Source: Megalonaias nervosa (taxonomy: Eukaryota > Mollusca > Bivalvia > Unionida > Unionidae). From it: DNA of 64,000 nucleotides. A program made the translations under genes and the position numbers. Shown here piece by piece: positions 23,125-35,340 of the stretch (positions are counted from its first letter, which is position 1; each line of letters opens with the position of its first letter). Location: positions 46,795 to 110,794 of the forward strand of contig JAECUM010003302.1 of assembly GCA_016617855.1 (NCBI GenBank). Direction: 5' to 3'. The notes beneath the pieces are model-generated. The model searched no databases and was not told the origin of the DNA. It saw nothing but the letters and a program-made list of their open reading frames with translations.

Positions 23125-23490
23125 GTGATTTAGAACCTCTGTTTCTCCATCATCCAGTTGTGAATTTGGATATCTGCTTTAGGAGACTGATGCTTGGAAG
23201 AAAGGAGTGAAAGTGAGAGAGAGAGAGAAAATTTCATGTTTCCATGTCTGTTATTGTGGAAGAAAACTTACGCTGTACTGACATCTCTATTAATACTATT
23301 AAATGTTGGTATTACATATAAAAATGTTTGTCTTTCATTTCTTTGTAAAGTGTGATTAGGACATGGGTTATCACTTTTCCTGGAGATGCAACTGTAGGAC
23401 CACAATACAAGACAGACCAAGTGGTTGAAAATGTATTTCTTTTTATCAGGTTGACTTGATACCAATAATAAAGTCAAGAAGAAAAGGTGT
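23125..23490 (+). other. TMEM258: TMEM258 3' UTR exon
   Basis: The acceptor TTTTTCCAG at 23116-23124 pairs with the donor at 22482. The stop codon is only 9 nt from that donor, well under the ~50-nt distance associated with nonsense-mediated decay. The exon includes GA repeats near 23215. Exact 3' end is inferred from the AATAAA below. Confidence 0.6.
23467..23472 (+). promoter_or_regulatory. TMEM258: Polyadenylation signal AATAAA
   Basis: Canonical hexamer about 345 nt into the proposed 3' UTR exon. The next good landmark, a transposon end, starts at 23816. Confidence 0.5.
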
Positions 23491-23815
23491 TAACAAGTGT
23501 ATGACGCAGAGTATCTAGGCATTGTCAGGCTACAGTAATTCTGGCTGGTTTGGTTATGGTTTGATGCTTTATGGCACAGCAACACAATTAGGTTATTTAG
23601 TGCCAAGGCAGTTGGAGTAAAGTACCTTGCCCAAGAACATGCCACGGTAGCTGACCATGCCCAGTCTGATGGTTGGAGTCAAACCTGCAACCTTTCAGTC
23701 CCCATTGGCCCCTAATTCTTTTGGCAATAAAGGTGTGGTATCATACATTTCAGTGATTTCAGATAATGGATTTTTGTTATCTAAAAAGACAGTCATATTT
23801 CTGTTATTGATACTA

Positions 23816-25305
23816 CAGTAGAACCTGTCATGAGCGACCTCTGCTATGAGCGACCACCTGTCATGTACGACCACAATCGTAATGCACGGATCGATTTTAT
23901 TATATAAACGCTCTGTTATGAGCAACCACCTGCTGAACGCGACCAGCGACCGCGATTTCTTGGCAAAATATGCATTTCGACACTGCTATGAACGACCGCA
24001 TCGCAAAAACAGAGATCAACACCATTGACCTTGACTTAATCCTTTGTAAACACGAGAGCTCAGGATACATGTAGTATGCAAACAAAGTGCACATTAAATA
24101 ACACTAAACAACCATAAGGCAAGATAAACACCACTAACCATCATTTAATCCTTTGTATCAACGGCCGCATAAATAGTAAAGATTGTTCTAATACAGTATT
24201 TTTTTTTTAAAAAAAAAAATTGGCTATCTACCAGTTTTGTGAAATTTACAAGTCCGGCATATGGTGTCATTTGTAAATTGCAGTAAACCAGACTAAAGTA
24301 CATGTCACTAACCACCACTGTAGTGACGAAGTCATGTGAATTGCCAGTAAGATTAACCGTTTTTCATCAAAGGGAGTAATGATGGACATACGCGGTCAAT
24401 TTAGATGTTTGTATTTTTTTCTTTATCTTTGTGAAAGCCCACACATTGCCGGTAGTCCTAATGTCCCAGTGATAAATCTTTTGAAAGGGCTTCAGTGTAG
24501 GGTTGAGTACATCGTTTGTCTTTCCAGTTAATCTGTAATGCCTACGGGTGAATGAGGTCTTTGTCGTTAACACTAGTAAGTGAGAATCATTTCCGGATTG
24601 GGGTTTTTTTTTTATTATTTTTTTTGTTACAGTGTTTCACCAAGCCACCATTTGTTTACCTGGGTGCAAATGGTCGCAACATTTGTTTATCAAGCTATAA
24701 CGCTGGTGATTTAAACTTCGTCTCAAAAAATGTATTATTTCTTGACGAGTTAATTATTTTTGGGGGTTTCATTCATTGGTAAATAATATATATTTATTCC
24801 ACATTTCCCCAAATCCTGATGAAAATCGAAATACATCTAGTCGCTATTACATCAACACTAATAACAATGGCAGAACCTCCGATGAAAAAAAGAAAAATTC
24901 TAACACTGGAAGAAAGATTTAATGTAATTGAAAGAAGTGAAAAAAGGGAGACAGCTCGCAAAATAGCAGCCAGCTTAAACGTCGGTAAAACGCAAGTTCA
25001 GAATGTTATCAAAGACAAAGAGTTCATTAGAAACGAATGGCAGAAACATTGTTTGATAGATGTACACTGTATATCTTTATTATATAAAGTTACTTTGAGA
25101 GGAATGCATGCAATATTTAACAAGATTTATGAATAAAGGATATGATACATGTACAGTGAGTATGGGTATTTTTTTCTTCTTCAACAGTGCTAACTACTGA
25201 CCCTGGAAACCAGTCCATTTTCACACACCTGTTATGAGAGACCATCTGTCTTGGGAGACCACTTTGGTTGGCAGAAGGGGCGGTCTCTCATGACAGGTTT
25301 TACTG
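23816..25305 (+). mobile_element. pogo/Tigger-like DNA transposon, internally deleted
   Basis: Left end CAGTAGAACCTGTCATGAG and right end, on the other strand, CAGTAAAACCTGTCATGAG form TIRs with one mismatch in 19. TA lies directly outside both (23814-23815, 25306-25307), the Tc1/mariner-pogo target. Subterminal CTATGAGCGACCACC-type repeats are typical of the group. Inside is a fragment with a CENPB-type DNA-binding domain; the catalytic DDE part is absent. Total 1490 bp. Confidence 0.88.
24867..25136 (+). pseudogene. CENPB-type HTH fragment of a Tigger transposase
   Basis: The 89-residue frame begins MAEPPMKKRKILTLEERFNV and continues through IERSEKRETARKIAASLNVG and KTQVQNVIKDKEFI. This is the N-terminal CENPB/psq-type helix-turn-helix that binds element ends in pogo transposases. 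The basic KKRK could act as a nuclear signal. After about residue 62 similarity stops, and the rest is AT-rich non-homologous sequence. Full transposases are several hundred residues with a second HTH and a DDE domain, neither seen here. It lies between TIRs, so it is a deletion derivative. The preferred start is this ATG, not the upstream one at 24819, because the conserved pattern starts here. Confidence 0.8.
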
Positions 25306-25307
25306 TA

Positions 25308-25960
25308 ATAATCAGATTACAGATTTTGTTATGATTGCTAGTACACTGCTAACTCTACAGCAACAAAAATTGTGTTAATATTGCATGAATCTGGAATGAG
25401 TTAGTTTTGTACAGTCTATAGCAGACTCTACTATCTGAACACCAGATGAAAAGATAACAACAGTTTGTGTTTCATTGGTGTAATAGTGTAAACCGTTGAT
25501 TGTCTGCAACATCTAGAGTAAGCATTATATTATATCCCCTGCCATATCTATGTCTGTATGTCAGGCTGTGTCATATCATCACAAATTTTATTATGTTCAC
25601 TAACTTTTAAAGGAATTAAATAAAATTTGGTATGCAGCTTTCCATTAAGAAGACCTAGATAAGGTTCAGTTTTTGTTATGGCAGTTTTTTTAGGGAGTTA
25701 TGGCCTGTATTTGACTAGGGACATTGCGCCTCAGTTTCCCCTTAATAACTTGTGAAGAATTTTATAGACTGAAACTTAATATGGTACTATGTTTTGTATT
25801 GAGAAGAGCCATGTCAAATTTGATTTTTAGCACTAAAGGTCAAAGAACAGAAGATCTTGTGTGACAAGACTGTCCAGCATTGATTGGCAGTTATCATTTT
25901 TTCTCCTCATCCCTAATCTATTTGGAGAAAAGTTTAAGCTTGTCATAGTTTATTCAGAGA
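25308..25960. other. Non-coding, dispersed-repeat character
   Basis: No gene is seen. The text around 25540-25900 has the style of diverged invertebrate interspersed repeats, but its ends cannot be set. Confidence 0.4.
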
Positions 25961-27130
25961 TCTAGTTGGTCCTAAATTAAAATTGTTTCACTTCTCCTAA
26001 AAAAAAAACATGGTTATTACACATGATCTTGACATCTTGAAATTCCTTTTATTGCTACTTCTCCTGAACAGGTGATTATGAATTTTCTCTACAAGGGCTT
26101 ATAAAGTCCAGTTAATCCAAGATGAAAATGGTGCCTAACATCCAGCATGACCACTGCAGTAGTGATTATCTTAAAAAATTTTCTGTGGCTACTAATCCCC
26201 TGAACAGATGTCTGTATTTATACACTGGGTTTTCAATAAAACATTTCCTATGGTATCTAGTTGGTCCTCAGTGAAATCTGACAGCCAAATAGGCTGCTGT
26301 GGATCATATTTCAAATCTTGTTACTACTACTTTAGAATTAATAGTTGTATAAACATGAGGTTTTTGCTGACATAGGTGTCTAGTTGGTACTAAATTAAAG
26401 TGGCATTGATCAAATTTCAGACATGGTTACCAAGGTGGCCATAATGAAAATCCTATTGTGGCTGCCTCTTTGGAAAAGATGGCCATATCACTATATGAGT
26501 TTCCCTTAAAGACTTCTTAAGAGATGTAGTTAATCCCAAATGATAACTGTGATGATTAGACCACAATTGTAACTGCCACACTAGTCATCTTGAACATCTT
26601 ATTGCTGCAATTCCATAGCAGTCATAGCAATACATGAAGTTTCCACTAAAAGACATTTTATTTGGTCCTAAATAAATTTGGTATTGGTCCAATATTGCCA
26701 CCATTATGGCAATATTAAAAATCTTGTTATGGTTACTTCCCCTTTGCAGCTGGTAATATATACATTGGTTGTCACCAAGAGATTTCTTGTGATATCTAGT
26801 TAGTCCTCGGTGAAAATTATGCTGATCTGACATCCCAAAATGTGAAATATTTTGTTATGCTACTTCTAATGAATGGATGACCATACTGAAAAGGGTTTTG
26901 TTTTGTTTTTTTAAACAAAAACAAATATTGGCAATATATATAGTTGTTCATATATTAAATTGATGCAGATCCAATACAACTGCCTAGTAAGACATCCAGA
27001 AAATCTTTTTATGGCTACTTTGAATGAATGATTGGTCTGACATTCAATTTTTAGTAAACCACAATAGCAATATTCAACTGGTTTTGTATGAAAATGGTCA
27101 TATGACCTCCAATGTGGCACCATTGTGGCC
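25961..27130 (-). repeat. Diverged ~146-bp satellite, minus orientation
   Basis: A landmark close to TCTAGTTGGTCCTAAAT recurs at about 25961, 26111, 26254, 26378, 26525, 26665 and 26796, roughly every 125-150 bp. Each is preceded by a decayed ATCTTGTTA...GCTACTTC block and followed by AT-rich sequence. The reverse complement matches the array at 54.2-55.3 kb, where unit spacing is 146 bp. Confidence 0.75.
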
Positions 27131-28619
27131 ATCTCAAGTGCTACATCTTGAGTAAACTGAGAGGGTCATTCTCCCAACAGATTGCCAATTTGCATGAATT
27201 AAACAGATCCTCATACTTTGATCATATAGGGCAGCACACTGAGGCACATTAAATACCCCAACGACAGCTCAAGTGAAGCACAATACGACAGCTACAAAAC
27301 GTACTGCTATTCTTGCACAAAAATGGTGGCACTGACATGGGATTTTCACAAAACAACTGTAAAATGTAGTTCATTCTGAATGGTTCAGATTTCATCATCA
27401 ACATATCTACACTTTTTGCAAACAGTTTTTAAAACCAGACCTATCTGCCACTGGAATCAAGTCAAAGGTCATTGCTTGCATTGTTCTATTCACTCAGCTT
27501 ATGAATACACCAGTTTGTACATGTATAATAAAATAATTTGCCAGACCTCATATTTACATGTAGTTGCATTCCAGTAAAGGTCAAAGGTCTTTACTCAATC
27601 ATTGGCTTGTCAGCTCAGCATGATTGCACAAAATAGTGTGAATGAATTTTATTAATCCTACTTTTAAAATGTATCAGAAGAATGTCTTGAATGAGTCTAT
27701 ATTATTAACTTGGGGTGTTTGGTTTTTCATTTTTTAAATCCTACAGAGTTAACCAAATTTGGCATCTGCATATATCTTGACATTGTCTGAAATGGTAAAG
27801 TTCATTATCTTCTATATGTGTCAGGATCAAGGTCAAAGGCAATGAAAACAAATTTTTTAATGCTCTTAAAAGATTTTATGTGCACAGTTTAATTTGAATA
27901 TGTCAGAATATTTTTTTTATTCTAAATTTGATATGTTGGAGTTCCTCAAGAATATCAGAGATGGTTTCAGTATTTAGCAGCTGAAAGGATAGAAACAGAT
28001 GACTTGTTGGGATACCTAATAAATTCTGTTCATTGGGAGGACTCTTTGTTAATGCTATCAGGAATAAGTCTTCAGAGTTGTGGCCCTTGTTTGAATTGAA
28101 ACTTTTCCCATAAATGTATCATATTGGCAGAGGTAAGTGTAAATTATACAAAAGTTCTTTTACATTTGCTTATATTTCCTAAAAGCTGATGGATTTTCTT
28201 GGGATAAATTATTATAAAGCTATCATAATGCATTCTGGGGAAACAAAATCACTCATCTATTTGACTGAAATATTTGAATGAAGGTTTTCTTCAAACATTT
28301 TTCATTTCTTATGTTTCCTAAACCCCATGATGGACTTTCTTATATTTTGGAGGAATCGTTCTGAAACGAAGACAAATTTTGCAACATGGCTCTTTCAGGA
28401 TTTGACCTTTGGGCTAAGGTCGCTTGTTGTACAGTGGTGCTTTTACCACGGGGTCAAGCCCTTGCCTTCTTGTTATCTCACCTGGCCATATGGCTGAGTG
28501 AGCTTATAGTACAGTCCTTCATATGGCATGTACATGCTTTTATCTTGTTTTCTGAAACTGCAGAACAGAACTTAACCAGATTTTTCACACTGAGCATATG
28601 TGTGTGAGCCTCAAGTTTA
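27131..28619. other. Non-coding, scattered repeat fragments
   Basis: Several AAGGTCAAAGG-type fragments (27467, 27577, 27830) suggest old interspersed repeats. No gene is visible. Confidence 0.4.

Positions 28620-28669
<50 letters not shown>
28620..28669. repeat. (AT)n microsatellite
   Basis: About 50 bp of alternating AT. Confidence 0.95.
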
Positions 28670-28673
<4 letters not shown>

Positions 28674-28682
28674 AATTTGCTA

Positions 28683-30240
28683 TCAAATATGGCCAGCATT
28701 ACTAAATATAGAAATAAATTTTCAAGTTTTCTCAAAAACTGCTGAACAGAATTTTACAAAAACGACCATTCTAGTATAAAAGGCCACTCCATTAGCAAAT
28801 ATAGCAACTGTTACCAACATAGAAATATCTTTATTGTGAAAGTGGTTTTAATGGAATTTGACCACATATGACAGAAAACTTCCTGGCATAAAGGGCAGTT
28901 AAATTTATACAGAAACATGGTGGTCCTTCAGATATGGCCACTATTACTAATGATAAACTAATTTAAACTTATTTCCTAAACCACTCGACTGAATCTGACC
29001 AAATCTGAAAGAAAGTATCATGCCATGAAGGGGTTTCAAATTTGAACTAATAATGCATATCTGGCATCAAATATGATTGCCGTTACTAAACGTCTTCCTC
29101 TCAATTAACGGTTCAACAGAATTTGAAGTGACAGAAAGTCACCCATCATGAAGACCTTTCATATTTGTATAAAAAAATTCAGATCTGGTATCAAATATGA
29201 CTGCTGTTACTAATAACAGGAACAGCTGAAACAATTTCTCAATAACCATTCAATAGAACTGGATCGAAATTGAAAGCATCCTGGCAAGAAGGACTTTAGG
29301 ACTGGCAAAAATTGTGTCAATCTGCCGTCAAATAAGTCCAATGTTACCAAAAATAAATAAAAAATGCTTCAAATTACTTCTTAAAAGAATTGGACCAGAT
29401 TTTAACAAAGCATTATGGCATACATGGCTTTCATGTTTGTACAAATATCTGCCATCAAATATGGCTCTCATTACCAACAGCCAAGTGAGCTCATACAAGT
29501 TGTATGGTCCAACATCCATTTTGCTTGTTTGTTGAACATGATGCCATTTCAACAAATGTTGCAGGGGGCATCCAGGTATATAGCTTGTAGATATGATGCC
29601 AGTTCACTGTGGCTGCCATTACTGAAATTAGGAAACCTTAAAATGTCTTTTCAAACATCGGTCCACAAAATTCAACAGAAACAACAGCCTGGTATAAAGG
29701 ACTTCAAGATTTGTACAAAATTCCAAACTGCCATGAAGTTTTGGCCACCAGTACAATACTAAAAATAGATATTCCTTCAAATGACTTTTTTCAAAACCTG
29801 TTTAACACAATTTGACAAAATTTGACATGAGTTATATGTACAATGGGCTTTAAAGTTGATATCCATATCCATATCGTGCTGATCTGGAATCAAATATGGC
29901 CAGCATTATTAAAAAAAATGTTTTAAACCACTTGATAAACACTGAACCAAATCTGACAGCATCATGATATGAAGGCAATTAAGATTTGTACAAAGGGTGC
30001 CAACCACCATGTAATATGAACTTTTAAGGTACTTTTCATTAAAAACTGTTCATCAAAATTTGACCTACTTAGATGGAAAGCAATCTGGCAGGATGAAGGT
30101 TTTTCAAATTTATACAATCATGCCAACCCACTATTGGGTATGGCCACCATTACTAAGAATAGTTCAACTATCAGCTACTACCAGTACTTCTAAAAAAGGA
30201 ATCACTCAACTAAATTTTAATGGAATGTTTCAGGAAATCT
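28683..30240 (+). repeat. Second diverged satellite, ~110-150-bp units
   Basis: About eleven units share a core resembling TCAAATATGGCCACCATTAC followed ~40 bp later by an ACAGAATTTGAC-like motif and a CATGAAGG...TTTGTACAAA motif. Core positions are about 28683, 28796, 28927, 29069, 29193, 29329, 29454, 29598, 29741, 29891 and 30136. Strong divergence between units indicates age. Confidence 0.7.
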
Positions 30241-33200
30241 CGTGAACAATTCCCAAATGCTCTGCTTGCTCAGTATAAAAGATTGCATACAATTGCTCCC
30301 AGTTCTGTATTTCCATGACATTCTTCACAGTACGTGGGAAACGACAGTATTGCCAGGAAATCTTACTCTTTTTCTCTATGCCTCAACCAGCAAGGAAACA
30401 CGAATTAATCGACCAGTTGAGTGATAGAGAGATAGAAGGTGAGAGAGGACAAGAAAGTATGCAATGTGGATGGAACAAGTTGCATTCAGTTTCAATAGAA
30501 ATAAGGTTTTATAAGAGGGAGCCAAGATAAAACCATTTTTTTATCTGGTCAACTAGAAATCATACTGCCATATCCAAAGTGAAAATGGCAATGGCAACAC
30601 AAGGAATGGCAATGGCAGCACAAAAATCAATCAAATTCCAATTTCACATTTTACTTTCAACTTTTACAATGGGTTTTTCCAGTGAGATAGTATTTTGTTG
30701 TAAAATGAAATGTTGATGCAATATATCACATATTCTTTTAAGTTTCTTCCATTTCTTATGTGATTTTTCTTTTCCCTAGACAAGTAGCTGGGCAATGATT
30801 TACCTAACAGATGAATTTAGGTTTCTTTATGGATTTTTTTAATATAAAAAAATGAGAAAAAAGCTTACACTTTGATTTCTCTTCATTAATAAGCATTCAA
30901 GTCCATTTCTCATAAAAAGAAGAATCAAATATATTTTAGAAAACTGTTCTTTTTGGTATGATAATAATGTAGTACTCTCTTGACTGGTGCAGTTAAATGG
31001 GAGACATAAATATGAAGATAAAGTAGTGATTCTTGTCACATCGGATGGTCAGTTACATTTTTCTTTTATAAACTGTTGTATTAGTTTTATGTTTACACAA
31101 GTAAATCAGGGGTTAAAATGATGATGACAGGGAATTAATGTTTGCAGAATCCTGGTTGTTGAAGCACAAGGCCAAAGAATGACAGATTTGGAAAACATAA
31201 AAACCAAAATAAAACATAATCACTATTCTTACATAAAAGAATTTGAAAATTTTCAGTTGTAATTTCAAGTTTCCCTTGTCAGAAATTTTCAACTGATGTG
31301 AAATGGTTGATGTGGATGTTAATCTCGCACTTTAAAAAATCCGTTGAGAAATGACCACTTCAGGGAATTGTTTGGCATCGGGGAAAAGGATATGTATAAC
31401 AACGAACTCAATGTGAAAATCTAATGTTGCTACCTGGATATGGCCTCATTTATATATCTTATCCAACAATTCTGCACACAAATTTTTATGTAAGAATTAA
31501 TTTATCCTTTAAATGGCTGCACTCAAAACAAATTACTTGTATTCTGCATCGTGTTTGGATTATCTCAAAACGTGCAATAATGTTACATTCTCTTGTCACA
31601 CAGAAACAAGAAATATTCACAGCAGAAAACAGACAGTGTGCTTTCTTGCCCAAATTCAAAACAAAGGAAAAAATAATGCATGTTAAGGTGATTGTTAATT
31701 CATCTGCTCTACAGTAACTGGTGTTTAAGCTTATTTGCTTATCAGTCAAAATACAGTTCAGAATTTGTGTACATTTACATACCTACCAATTATCTGGTAG
31801 TTGCTTTATTCCAGAGAAATAACATGAAGTAGTAATGTAGCACCTTGGGCTTGGGTTTCACCGACCCCATTTAGGATTTAGCAAACATTGAGACCAGGAT
31901 AAACGGGTATGATCCGTATATTTGTGCCCTGGCTGAAGATATCAAGTGATCAAAAGTACATACCAAATTTTAATTTAATCTATTCCATTTAAAAATAAGG
32001 TAGAGTAATTTCAAACATTCATATGCGCAGTCTGGGCCATGAAAGTTGCCATGAAGGATATAAATGTGACATCACTAAATCAAATCCAGCTTTTTGATGA
32101 TATACTGGTCCACTATTTGCAGTTGCAGTCAAGTTTGTTTTGGAATCAAATGACAACTTGATACATAGCCATAACATCATTGTATAACCTATTGCTGCTT
32201 TTAATGGTGAAGAGTTTGCTAATATTTTTCAAAACTCCACATTGGGAAAATTGTTGGATGCAGGAAAGAAAGTGAGAAATTATCACATACAAGAGAAGCA
32301 TGGCAGGTACATAATATACACTGTCCCTGTATTTAACACTCCACTATGTATGCACTATTAGGGCACAGTTGACAAGGGATATTATTGGCGGGTTTGTTTC
32401 AGTTACCCCGACCTTTGGTCAAGATATCCAGTCTTGAACTGAACTTACTGTGCAGAAACCATTATTTTCTTATTAGACCAACCATGATCTTGACCTTTAA
32501 ATCCTACATTCTAAAGGTTTATTTATTACCCTAACTGCAAGCCATTCACGACATTTTCTGGAAGAACTTAATCCTGGACAAAAGATTTTGTGTAAAACCC
32601 CTTTTTGCAAGTTCATCCAGTTTAATCTAGTATTATCTGAAATCTCGAAGTCATCTGGATTTTCAATTCTTTTATCTTCTTTTAGTCACAATCACCATCA
32701 CCTTCCAACCCTAAATGTGGCAGGCCTGGTGACCTGTTCTAAGTGCAAGTCATCCACAAAGTTTGGTCTGGATATGAGGTGTAGAATTGATATTAATGTG
32801 CAGAAACCATTTTTCTTCTTTCAGTCACAGTAATCTTGACCTTTAGACCCCAAAATCATTAGCTTCTTTTCTACCCAAATGCATTTTATGTTAAATGAAA
32901 CCAGTTTGTCACAAGCTGTTGGTGTTCCTTCAACTGGCATGTACACAGGTTACATACATGTATGATTAAACATAATATAAATTATACAGGGTTACTTGTG
33001 CACACAAGTACCTAAAACCAATGTACATGTACATCGTTAAATGATTGTCTCAAGTCGTGAAATGGTTATCATTAGGCCGTAAACTTTATAAACTACAATA
33101 ATGTGCCACATTTAATTTTGCTCCAAATTCCAGTACAGTACCAAGGATTTTGCTAGGGTGATTGGAAAAGGGGCTTGTGCCCTTCATTTGAGAAACAATT

Positions 33201-33430
33201 TGACAAATTTGGAAAAATATTTACCAAAGTAACTTCTAACAGAGAGAATTCTGTTGTAAAAATTTCTAATTATAATATGGACTAATTAGCAGCCTAAGTT
33301 GGTAGCCCCTAAAACTCTTTAAGTGTTAGTCCCTTTGTAGTATTTGTGCAGGAATTATTGGAACCATTATATGAGATAACTAAAAAAAAATTGAAACAAG
33401 TGGGAATTATGTTTCAGTAAGTATTCCATT
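30241..33430. other. AT-rich intergenic DNA, no gene seen
   Basis: The only structure noted is a pair of related segments near 32451 and 32800 (both with GTGCAGAAACCAT and CTTGACCTTTA), probably old repeat copies. Confidence 0.45.
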
Positions 33431-33630
33431 ACCATATATACTCACTTATAAGTCAAATCCACTGTAAACAACACAGACCCCAATCTGTGGTGCTGAGTAT
33501 TGTGCCAGAAGATCTGAGTATAATTTTTTTGTTCTACTGATTACTCCTAACAAAGTACATAGAACCAGAGCTGTCGGCGCAATATGCAATAGCGTATTTG
33601 GGTTTGCACCTAGGCTCGACTTAAGAGTAC
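33431..33630. mobile_element. Palindromic MITE, copy 1
   Basis: Starts ACCATATATACTCACTTATA; the central CTACTGATTACTCCTAACAA is recognisable; ends CTCGACTTAAGAGTAC. Same family as the copies at 34.3, 35.1, 38.7, 60.6, 61.7 and 62.1-62.5 kb. Confidence 0.65.
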
Positions 33631-34328
33631 ATCCAGTATCATGTTAAATGACAACCAACTGATGTTCATTGCCCAGCATTGTGGGATCTGTAGGTTATGT
33701 AATGATTGAAATAAAAAAATCTTTCAGTCTATTAACATTTACTGTCCTATAAATCTGATATATACAGTAAATGCATGTAAAGTGGATCAAAACATAAAAC
33801 CTAGTGTAACACAACACATGCAAATCTCTAGGACAGATATCACAGATTAAGTATGTAACAACAAAATTTCTCCTTCTTTAAGATTATCAAAGTAACACCA
33901 AATGTTAAAGCAAAATGACAAATATTAACACTTACCAAGATAAAAACAACTGGATAAAGTATATAAAAATAAACTGTATGAAACATACCTGGATAAAGTA
34001 AGTAATCTATACTGAGCTACAACCAAAACAAAAATGACCAAATAATGTAATTAGAAAAACTAAAGTTCTAAAGCAACATGGCTAAAAAAATATGATCTTT
34101 TTTCACAGATTTTCCTAACAATGGCATCTATGGATGACAGATAAAAAAATTCTTACTAGTGTGTAGAACATGGTTGATTATCGGCATTGAATAAATACTT
34201 CAATAATTCATAATTATGGTGTCACAAAGCTGAAAGACCACCAAGCATCACTATCCACAGGTGCTTATGGAACATTTGATTGGTATATACTGTACATACT
34301 TGATAATAAGGATTGATTCCTATCTATA

Positions 34329-34535
34329 TACCATATATACTTACTAATAAGTTGAATCAAAATGCAATATACAAAGACCCAGATCTGTATGTGCCAGCAG
34401 ATCTGTGACCCTGCAGTTTGTTTGGAGTAGAAGAAACAACACTGGCCTTGATCTGCCAGTGCATTATGCAAATGGCAAGTCAGGGTCTATGTTATTTACA
34501 GTTGGACTCATAATTGATTGTGTATGGTATATAAA
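34329..34535. mobile_element. Palindromic MITE, copy 2
   Basis: CCATATATACTTAC at the left and GTGTATGGTATATA at the right are inverted. AGACCCAGATCTG and GGCCTTGATCTGCCAG give the inner palindromes. Confidence 0.7.
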
Positions 34536-35134
34536 CTATAGAGTATCTGATTCAACAAATTGAAAAATGGTGGCCTTTTTTCAAAGATTTCATAGTCTGA
34601 TGCCGATGGATTAGAAATGTGACTTCAAATCCTTAAACTGCAAGCAAAGGAAAGGGATGAATTATGATGATATAAGGAAAGGAAAATGTAAACTTAATAA
34701 GGCAAGCAGATAATTCAAATCTGGCTGGATCTGAGATGCAGCCATTGAGGGTGGGAACTATTACTGAAGATTAGTCTGTACAGTTGTAACAGGAATGAAT
34801 GAAAGCACTGCTGCCATTTTGACTTGAACCAAGGTCCTCTACATAAACAGGAACATATCTATTAAATCTACCAGTAGCAAGTATACTTCAAAACCCATTT
34901 ACTACATTACTTCAGCTTCTTACCAAACTGTTAAGCACCAATCAATTTTAGATTGCAAGAAGGGTCCTATTGTTTCCACAGAGGAAACTTTGTTTTGTTG
35001 ATCTTAAATTTGTGGTTTGTAGCATGAAACAACAAAATTAGAACAAGACAAAAACAAGTTGTGAATCTACAGTATTCTTCTTTTGTAAAATATTTTCTAA
35101 TTAGACATTGTATTATGCAGAAACCAACTTAGCT

Positions 35135-35340
35135 ACAGTATATACTCATATGTCCAAGTGCAAACAAGATAGACCATGATTTGCTCTTGCATAATGTTCT
35201 GGCTGATTAGGGATTATGTTGTTTGTTCAACTGATTACTTGTAGCAAACTGCACAGACCCAGATCTGCCATGTATTATGTGATTGCAAATCTTGGTCTGT
35301 GTTGTTTGCAGTAGGATTCAGCTTATAACCAAGTATATAA
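35135..35340. mobile_element. Palindromic MITE, copy 3
   Basis: AGTATATACTCATATG at the left and CAAGTATATAA at the right, the centre TCAACTGATTACTTGTAGC, and AGACCCAGATCTGCCA opposite AAATCTTGGTCTGTG. Confidence 0.7.
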
